A DNA stretch of 10,407 nucleotides from contig CAMPKG010000094.1 in the NCBI GenBank assembly GCA_946887085.1, forward strand, positions 1-10,407, in the 5' to 3' direction. This DNA comes from an uncultured Sphingobacteriales bacterium (GTDB lineage Bacteria; Bacteroidota; Bacteroidia; Chitinophagales; Chitinophagaceae). Positions 5,298 through 10,407 of this stretch are shown here, in pieces (position 1 is the stretch's first letter; each line of letters opens with the position of its first letter). A program made the translations under genes and the position numbers. The notes under the pieces were generated by a model. The model saw nothing but the letters and a program-made list of their open reading frames with translations, searched no databases and had not been told where the DNA came from.

Positions 5298-5906
5298 ATG
5301 ATACACCCGAAGACAGAGTTGAGGTTTATTAGCGAGGAAATTGGATATGGCGTGGTGGCCACTTCATTCATACCGAAAGGAACGATAACCTGGATCGGCG
5401 ATGCGCTTGACCAGGTATTTACACCGGTAGAGGTTGCCCGACTGCATCCGGTATTGCGGGATGTTGTAGACACATATGCTTATCGCGACAATGAAGGAAA
5501 TTTCGTGCTGTGCTGGGATCATTCGAGGTTTGTTAATCATAGCTATCATTCGAATTGTATTTCCACGGCTTACAATTTCGAATTGGCGGTGCGGGATATA
5601 TATCCGGGAGAGGAGATCACCAACGACTATGGTTACCTCAATCTTACCGAGCCCTTTGACGCGTTGCCGGAAGCAGGTTCTGAGAGAAAGAGGATAATGC
5701 CGGACGATCTTGTGTATTATCACCCTGTATGGGATCTGCAACTTATAGAAGCATTCAAATATTTTAATAAAGTGCCGCAACCGTTGCGCAAATTCATAGA
5801 AACACGTTACGAACATAAGGTGAAATTGGTGGCAGAAGGAAAGGTTGAGATGGATTCGATAATAAACTGTTACTACGACGCGAACGCCGGAAAGCTGGCA
5901 GCTTAA
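5298..5906 (+). CDS. SET domain-containing protein (putative protein-lysine methyltransferase)
   Basis: A 202-residue soluble protein. The SET core occupies about residues 5-115: an early strand region EIGYGVVATSFIPKGTITWI (14-33), the pseudoknot motif RFVNHSYHSNC (77-87; family form RF.NHSC.PNC) carrying the AdoMet-contacting N80 and H81, and GEEITNDYGY (104-113) with the expected catalytic tyrosine Y111. C87 is kept, but the usual cysteine in NHSC is Y83 and the usual proline is S85. The rest (about 116-202) is helical and lacks the Cys-rich post-SET zinc site of histone methyltransferases. By family it should transfer methyl groups from S-adenosylmethionine to lysine; the substrate is unknown. 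There is no signal peptide. The downstream hydrolase gene starts 26 bp after its stop on the same strand, suggesting co-transcription. Confidence 0.88.
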   Translation: MIHPKTELRFISEEIGYGVVATSFIPKGTITWIGDALDQVFTPVEVARLHPVLRDVVDTYAYRDNEGNFVLCWDHSRFVNHSYHSNCISTAYNFELAVRDIYPGEEITNDYGYLNLTEPFDALPEAGSERKRIMPDDLVYYHPVWDLQLIEAFKYFNKVPQPLRKFIETRYEHKVKLVAEGKVEMDSIINCYYDANAGKLAA

Positions 5907-5932
5907 AATGAGCTTAACCAAAACGATTCTAT

Positions 5933-6778
5933 ATGTCAAAGTCTTTTACGCTCTGCGTAGTATTTAGCCTGCTGCTAATAAACAAAACATTTGCGCAAGG
6001 CTGTTGTCTTTCCGGTAATAGCGATGGTTTCCCGATCCTGGCAATGAATACAGATTTCAAGGCTGCCCACGAAGCGCCCGAACCGCTTAACTACACTCCT
6101 GCAAAGGGATCAATGGTGAGTTTTGAAACTGTCGATGGTACGAACGGTAATGCATTCTACGTACCCTCCGATCAGCCAACGAATAACGTGCTCTTGATCT
6201 TCCACGAATGGTGGGGATTGAACGACTACATTAAACGCGAGGCAGAACGCTGGCAGGAAATGCTGGGTAATATAGACGTGTACGCCGTAGATCTTTACGA
6301 CGGTAAAGTCGCCACCGACCAGCCAACTGCGAGCAAACTTTCATCCGGCCTTGACAAGAAACGGGCGATGAATATTGTGAATGGCGCTATCGCCGTATCG
6401 GGCAAAGATAAACGTGTGGCTACACTAGGCTGGTGTATGGGTGGCACATGGTCCCTGAATGCAGCACTGGCTGCAGGCTCACGTTCGGCGGCTACCGTGA
6501 TGTATTATGGCTTTCCGGAAACCGACCAGAAGAAAATAAATGCACTGAACAGCGACGTGCTTTACATGTGGGCATCTCGCGATAAATTCATCACCCGCGA
6601 TGTGGTCGAAAAATTCCAAAACCAGGTGCAGGAAACAGGCCATTACATGACGCTGCACACTTTCGAAGCCGATCATGCATTTGCTAACCCAAGCAACCCC
6701 AAACACGATAAAAATGCCACTGCGCAGGCAGAAAAGCTCACCCTTGCCTTCTTACGAGAGAAACTGCAGCTCGAATAG
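5933..6778 (+). CDS. Exported dienelactone hydrolase family protein
   Basis: A 281-residue alpha/beta hydrolase with an N-terminal signal peptide (hydrophobic 5-16, likely cleavage after TFA at 21), so it probably acts in the periplasm. The next residues, QGCCLSG, hold a Cys-Cys pair. The domain (about 55-279) shows the hallmark HEWWGLNDYIKREAERW (91-107, with E92 equivalent to the glutamate of dienelactone hydrolases), the nucleophile elbow GWCMGG (166-171) with a cysteine nucleophile C168, acid ASRDKF (D217) and histidine ADHAF (H248): a Cys-Asp-His triad as in Pseudomonas dienelactone hydrolase. Substrate cannot be read from sequence; the family covers lactones and esters, and no catechol-degradation genes are nearby. 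It is the second gene of a probable unit with the SET protein and is closed by a strong terminator. Confidence 0.92.
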   Translation: MSKSFTLCVVFSLLLINKTFAQGCCLSGNSDGFPILAMNTDFKAAHEAPEPLNYTPAKGSMVSFETVDGTNGNAFYVPSDQPTNNVLLIFHEWWGLNDYIKREAERWQEMLGNIDVYAVDLYDGKVATDQPTASKLSSGLDKKRAMNIVNGAIAVSGKDKRVATLGWCMGGTWSLNAALAAGSRSAATVMYYGFPETDQKKINALNSDVLYMWASRDKFITRDVVEKFQNQVQETGHYMTLHTFEADHAFANPSNPKHDKNATAQAEKLTLAFLREKLQLE

Positions 6779-6796
6779 GACATACAAAAATTATCG

Positions 6797-6820
6797 ACGC
6801 CACTCTGGGTGGCGTTTTTA
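6797..6820 (+). terminator. Intrinsic terminator after the dienelactone hydrolase gene
   Basis: ACGCCAC (6797-6803) pairs perfectly with GTGGCGT (6809-6815) across TCTGG, followed by TTTTA. The stem begins 19 bp after the hydrolase stop. Confidence 0.88.
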
Positions 6821-6827
6821 GTTACCC

Positions 6828-6858
6828 TTGCTATATGCCATGGAAAACTGTATGTTTA
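6828..6858 (+). promoter_or_regulatory. Candidate promoter of the TonB-dependent receptor gene
   Basis: TTG (6828-6830) and TATGTTTA (6851-6858) are 20 bp apart, matching Bacteroidota TTTG-N19-21-TAnnTTTG spacing; the -7 element differs only in the final base. The ATG at 6875 follows 16 bp later, so the leader would be very short. The preceding terminator makes an independent promoter necessary. Confidence 0.5.
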
Positions 6859-6874
6859 GAATACAAACTCACAC

Positions 6875-9274
6875 ATGCGTAAGGCAATATTTTTCAGCAT
6901 CTGCTGCCTGGTTCATATTTCATTGTGGGCACAACACACCCAGCGCGTAAAGGGGGTGGTCACTGACAAAGAAAGTAAGACTCCACTCATTGGTGTAGCT
7001 GTATCGGTAACAGATGTACAACCCACCATCGGCGCTATCACTAACGAGAACGGCGAATTTGCGATAGAGAACGTGCCTGTTGGCAAACACACCCTTACCG
7101 TTAACTATGTCAGCTACAATCCAATTACAGTTTCGAATGTCCTGGTAACTTCGGGAAAGGAAGTAATACTAAACCTGGAGATGGAAGAACTGGCCCGCAA
7201 GATGGATGAAGTGGTAGTAACTGGGAAAAAAGATCATATCAACGAAATGGCCATCATCAGCGCCAAAACCTTTGACGTGCAGGAAACAGAACGCTACGCC
7301 GGCAGCCGTGCTGACCCCGCACGTATGGCATCTAACTTTGCCGGAGTTCTGGGAGCAGATGACTCAAGGAACGATATCATCATCCGTGGCAACTCACCCC
7401 AGGGAGTGCTTTGGAGGCTGGAGGAGGTTGACATTCCTAATCCTAACCACTTCGCCATACCCGGAACAACGGGCGGGCCTGTAACCATGCTGAATAATAA
7501 GACGCTGTCCAACAGCGATTTTTTTACGGGAGCTTTTCCGGCAGAATACGGTAATTCTACCGCGGGGGTATTTGATCTGAAAATGAGGAACGGTAACAAA
7601 GACCGCCATGAGTTTACAGGTCAATTCGGTTTTCTCGGAACAGAACTTGCAGCAGAAGGGCCAATATCAAAAACGTCAGGATCATCGTATCTACTTACTT
7701 ACCGTTATTCTACGCTCAAATTGTTTGAGGGCCTTAACATTAAGATAGGAACCAATTCCGTGCCAAACTACCAGGATGCAGCCCTGAAACTGAATTTCCC
7801 TGTCGGTAAAAAGGCAAACATATCCTTATTCGGAATAGGTGGCCTCAGCAAAATCGACCTCATTGTAAGCAAGCTGACCGAACCATCCGAGGAGATCTAC
7901 GGGGAGTCTGACCGCGACCAGTATTTTTATTCCAATACAGCCGTAGGTGGCGCGTCATTCGGTTACATCATCAACCCCGCCACCTATACCAAAATAGTAG
8001 TCGCGCAAACCGGCAACGACATAGGCGCTGAACATATCAAAGTGTTCCGGAATGCGAACTTCGAAGTCGACTCGATGAAGGATATCCTTGATTACAGGTT
8101 CATCACCAAAAGCACTGTCGCGCACTGGTACCTGAACAAAAAACTGTCAGCGAGGCAAACAGTCAAAGCAGGTATCGTCGATAATTTCTATTCGGTGAAC
8201 ATGTATGACAGCAGCAGGCAACATCCCCCTACCCTGCAAACCTGGCAGCATCGTCTCGACCACCAGGGCAATACCAACCTGTTGCAACCGTATATCCAAT
8301 ACAAATACCGCCCGACAGACGCTTTAACATTAACAGCAGGCCTCCACGCTCAGTACCTCACCCACAACCAAACAAAAGCAATAGAACCACGAATTGCCGC
8401 GCGTTGGAGAGCTACCGGCAGAGATGTTTTTAGCCTGGGGTACGGATTGCATAGCCAGATGCAACAGCTGTATCAATACTTTTCACATCACCCGTGGAAT
8501 GCCGCCGACCAGATGCACAATTACAATATGGATTTCACTCGTAGCCATCACGCGGTAGCAGGTTACGAACGTACGTTGAGTAACTTGCTGCGTGTACGTA
8601 CCGAAGCGTATTATCAATACTTGTTCAATGTGCCTATCGAGCAACGTGTGGGTTCATCTTTCTCTGGGCTTAACCAAGGCACATCCTTTAGCAGACTGTT
8701 TCCTGACACGCTCGTCAACAAAGGCACGGGCTACAACTACGGACTTGAACTCACCATCGAAAAAACATTCAGCAACAACTACTACCTGATGTTTACCGGC
8801 TCGCTGTTCAATTCGCAGACCAAAGGAAATGACGGCATATTTCGCAGCACAGACTATAACAGCAAGTTTGCCACCAATCTGCTCGGCGGTTATGAATACA
8901 AACTGGGTAAAAACAGCACGTTGCTGGCAGGTGTTAAGGTAACGTTTGCGGGGGGCCGCTTGTATTCGCCACCTGATGTGGTTGTCTCTAATGCATTAGG
9001 AGATTTCGTGGTGATCGACTCATTGCGAAATACGCTTGAGTTTCCTGATTACTTCCGCACCGATCTGAAAATTGGCTTACGCATCAATCGTAAAAAACTA
9101 ACGCATGAGCTGGCTTTCGACCTGGTAAACGTGACAGGTGCCAAAAATATACTTTCATTAACGTATAGCCCTGATCTCGCAGCGCAGGGACAGTATCCCT
9201 TTATCAAGGAATATCAGCTGGGCTTTTTGCCTTTGTTCTATTATCGGGTTGACTTTGAAATAGGTAAAAACTAA
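6875..9274 (+). CDS. TonB-dependent outer-membrane receptor with carboxypeptidase-regulatory-like domain
   Basis: A 799-residue outer-membrane protein. A signal peptide (1-19, ending LWA before Q20) is followed by a CarboxypepD_reg-like beta-sandwich (about 24-102: RVKGVVTDKESKTPLIGVAV, TNENGEFAIENVPVGKHTLTVNYVSY). A linker with DEVVVTG (111-117) resembles the TonB-box/plug entry. The plug domain (about 120-238) shows NDIIIRGNSPQGVLWRLEEV and FFTGAFPAEYGNSTAGVFDLKMR. The remainder is a beta barrel of alternating polar/aromatic strands, ending YYRVDFEIGKN. At about 800 residues it is shorter than SusC-type transporters, and no SusD partner lies beside it, so a siderophore, peptide, metal or other small ligand is as likely as glycan; the ligand is unknown. 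Energy would come from TonB-ExbBD. It appears to be monocistronic. Confidence 0.92.
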   Translation: MRKAIFFSICCLVHISLWAQHTQRVKGVVTDKESKTPLIGVAVSVTDVQPTIGAITNENGEFAIENVPVGKHTLTVNYVSYNPITVSNVLVTSGKEVILNLEMEELARKMDEVVVTGKKDHINEMAIISAKTFDVQETERYAGSRADPARMASNFAGVLGADDSRNDIIIRGNSPQGVLWRLEEVDIPNPNHFAIPGTTGGPVTMLNNKTLSNSDFFTGAFPAEYGNSTAGVFDLKMRNGNKDRHEFTGQFGFLGTELAAEGPISKTSGSSYLLTYRYSTLKLFEGLNIKIGTNSVPNYQDAALKLNFPVGKKANISLFGIGGLSKIDLIVSKLTEPSEEIYGESDRDQYFYSNTAVGGASFGYIINPATYTKIVVAQTGNDIGAEHIKVFRNANFEVDSMKDILDYRFITKSTVAHWYLNKKLSARQTVKAGIVDNFYSVNMYDSSRQHPPTLQTWQHRLDHQGNTNLLQPYIQYKYRPTDALTLTAGLHAQYLTHNQTKAIEPRIAARWRATGRDVFSLGYGLHSQMQQLYQYFSHHPWNAADQMHNYNMDFTRSHHAVAGYERTLSNLLRVRTEAYYQYLFNVPIEQRVGSSFSGLNQGTSFSRLFPDTLVNKGTGYNYGLELTIEKTFSNNYYLMFTGSLFNSQTKGNDGIFRSTDYNSKFATNLLGGYEYKLGKNSTLLAGVKVTFAGGRLYSPPDVVVSNALGDFVVIDSLRNTLEFPDYFRTDLKIGLRINRKKLTHELAFDLVNVTGAKNILSLTYSPDLAAQGQYPFIKEYQLGFLPLFYYRVDFEIGKN

Positions 9275-9342
9275 TCTTAAAATTAGCGACACTTCCCGCC
9301 AGCGGCACAGATTTTTCGCCTCCTGAAAATAAAAGAAACGCC

Positions 9343-9762
9343 ATGGACAGAAGTCAAAAATCGCCCGAGGAAAGCAACAATAAACGCCAGGTAACGCCAT
9401 CGCAGGACGATACTACAAAGGCGCCGCCCAAACGGACAGATGCAGAAATAGAAGAAGCGGGCAAAGAACAAACAAGCGGTAAAGAACATAGAACGAGCGC
9501 TGCTGCTATCGATTCTATCATCAGCAGTCCGACACAGAATGTCCGCAACCGTCACACGTCAAAAGCCACGTTTGAAAACACAGGTACCAATGTATCTTAT
9601 GAAGGGCCAACATCAACGGCCGCAGGCGGTACAGGCTACAATTCAGGACAACCGGCAACAGGAGCCCGTATCAGTTCAACTGACGAATATGCCTCTATGA
9701 GCAGAAATGTGTCAGAGTATCACGAGGATGATGAACAAACTGAGGAAAAAGACACTATATAG
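9343..9762 (+). CDS. Hypothetical hydrophilic, probably disordered protein lacking leucine
   Basis: A 139-residue protein with no recognised family, signal peptide or membrane segment. Composition is extreme: rich in S, T, E, D, N, K, G and A, no Leu, Cys or Trp, and a single Phe. The first 50 residues are charged (DAEIEEAGKEQTSGKEH); the middle has TSAAAIDSIISSPTQNVRN, the only mildly hydrophobic patch; then a Gly/Thr/Ser-rich part (TSTAAGGTGYNSGQPATG) and an acidic tail (EYHEDDEQTEEKD). The features suggest intrinsic disorder, perhaps a desiccation/stress-type or scaffold protein, but that is speculation. The reading frame is likely real: it is uninterrupted, starts at ATG 68 bp after the receptor stop, and is followed at once by a strong terminator. 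The preceding 68 bp shows no clear promoter, so read-through from the receptor gene is possible. Confidence 0.65.
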   Translation: MDRSQKSPEESNNKRQVTPSQDDTTKAPPKRTDAEIEEAGKEQTSGKEHRTSAAAIDSIISSPTQNVRNRHTSKATFENTGTNVSYEGPTSTAAGGTGYNSGQPATGARISSTDEYASMSRNVSEYHEDDEQTEEKDTI

Positions 9763-9779
9763 GTAATATCAGATCAGGA

Positions 9780-9810
9780 GCGTCGCGGCGGCAGCCGTGG
9801 CGCCTTTTTT
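9780..9810 (+). terminator. Strong intrinsic terminator after the 139-residue hypothetical
   Basis: A 10-bp stem (9780-9789 with 9794-9803, two G-U pairs) closes a GGCA loop and is followed by C and T6. It starts 18 bp after the stop codon and supports the upstream frame being transcribed. Confidence 0.9.
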
Positions 9811-9820
9811 GTTCGCAGTG

Positions 9821-9851
9821 TTTGACGGCTAACTGATTATTGCCATATTTG
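9821..9851 (+). promoter_or_regulatory. Candidate promoter of the acyltransferase gene
   Basis: A perfect -33 TTTG (9821-9824) is followed after exactly 19 bp by CATATTTG (9844-9851), one base from TAnnTTTG. The ATG at 9856 lies only 4 bp after the -7 element, so the transcript would be leaderless or nearly so if this start is right. Confidence 0.4.
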
Positions 9852-9855
9852 ACAG

Positions 9856-10407
9856 ATGAAGCAACAGTTACATGCCCTCACGTCCACTCGTGGTATCGCA
9901 GCTTTGCTTGTCGTGATCTTTCATTTTGGTTGTACGGTTTTTCCATTTAACAGCTTTGAACATTTTTTCAGGAGTGGCAATCTTGCTGTTGGATATTTCT
10001 TCGTGCTGTCCGGGTTTGTGATGTATTATACCTATCACCTCCGTCCTTCCCGCTATTCAACATTCATGTGGCGACGGACTTTACGGATCGCTCCCGCTTA
10101 TTATCTCGCACTGATCCTTGCCGCGCTGTGGATGATAGATCGTGAAAACTTGTCCGGCCCTATGTTCCTCCGGCAACTTGCAATGAATGCAAGTTTTACG
10201 CAGGCATTATTTCCTGGCTATGCACTAACTATAAATTCACCCGGGTGGACATTGTCTATTGAAATGTTCTTTTACGCGCTGTTTCCCCTTCTCCTTTTGC
10301 TCGCTATCCAACGCCGTACAGCCTTTGTCTGGTTTGCCTGCCTGTTCTATATTTTGTCTCAGGCGATACATTTTATTCTTATTAGTAAATACCATCCTGC
10401 ATGGGAC
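9856..10407 (+). CDS. Acyltransferase family 3 membrane protein (3'-truncated)
   Basis: An open frame from ATG 9856 runs off the right edge, giving 184 residues of a protein that is usually about 350-400. It matches the OafA/YrhL-type acyltransferase 3 family, inner-membrane enzymes with about ten helices that transfer acetyl or other acyl groups to sugars of lipopolysaccharide, exopolysaccharide or other envelope glycans. Visible motifs: LTSTRGIAALLVVIFHF (8-24), where R12 and H23 correspond to conserved family residues; VGYFFVLSGFVMYYTY (45-60), the family's 'G..GF.LSGF'; the basic loop RRTLRIAPAYYLAL (73-86), the 'R..R..P.Y' motif; and SPGWTLSIEMFFYALFPLLL (128-147), the 'W.L..E...Y...P' motif. 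Membrane segments are evident at about 11-29, 43-60, 80-94, 135-149 and 157-173. The acceptor is unknown; no glycan genes are in the window. Confidence 0.9.
   Translation, partial: MKQQLHALTSTRGIAALLVVIFHFGCTVFPFNSFEHFFRSGNLAVGYFFVLSGFVMYYTYHLRPSRYSTFMWRRTLRIAPAYYLALILAALWMIDRENLSGPMFLRQLAMNASFTQALFPGYALTINSPGWTLSIEMFFYALFPLLLLLAIQRRTAFVWFACLFYILSQAIHFILISKYHPAWD

Noticed and set aside
9271..9286. CTAAT/ATTAG inverted repeat as terminator of the TonB receptor gene
   Set aside because: It is an AT-only 5-bp stem with no following T tract, too weak to call.

Overview
The window looks like a chromosomal stretch from a member of the Bacteroidota, most likely a Chitinophagaceae-like bacterium. 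The signs are a carboxypeptidase-regulatory-domain TonB-dependent transporter, short Bacteroidota-style lipoproteins, a YtxH protein, several promoter candidates of the TTTG-N19-21-TAnnTTTG type used by this phylum, almost no Shine-Dalgarno sequences, and moderate GC. No rRNA, tRNA, CRISPR array, transposase or phage gene is visible. The taxonomic call is an inference from gene content.

Layout. Positions 1-182 hold the end of a Glu/Leu-type amino-acid dehydrogenase, closed by a strong UUCG-loop hairpin. purC (285-1238, purine synthesis) follows, then a small DUF559/Vsr-like nuclease-fold gene (1291-1683), then hutU (1706-3379, urocanate hydratase, histidine degradation). About 230 bp of palindromic repeats lead into ispF (3609-4085, non-mevalonate isoprenoid pathway) and a small secreted lipoprotein (4113-4571). 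On the minus strand is a two-gene unit (5128 down to 4626): a 53-residue lipoprotein/membrane peptide and a YtxH-family protein, sharing one terminator. The plus strand resumes with a SET-domain protein (5298-5906) and an exported dienelactone-hydrolase-like enzyme (5933-6778) that look co-transcribed. Next come a TonB-dependent receptor (6875-9274), a leucine-free, probably disordered 139-residue protein (9343-9762), and the N-terminal half of an acyltransferase-3 membrane protein that runs off the window (9856-10407).

The core metabolic genes are unrelated to one another and look like separate transcription units. The more coherent units are the minus-strand small envelope pair and the SET/hydrolase pair.

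The most unusual signal is a family of short palindromes with a TTTA/TAAA-type core (CCCTGAAGGG, CCCCTTTAGGGG, CCCCCTAAAGG, GACCTTTTAGGTC, GGCTAAAGCC, GGCCTAAAGGCC). They bracket the DUF559 gene in opposite orientations, supply the stop codons and last residues of the DUF559 protein and of HutU, and fill the hutU-ispF interval. A link between the DUF559 nuclease-like gene and spread of these palindromes, analogous to the RAYT/REP pairing, is my main speculative hypothesis. Nothing here demonstrates it.
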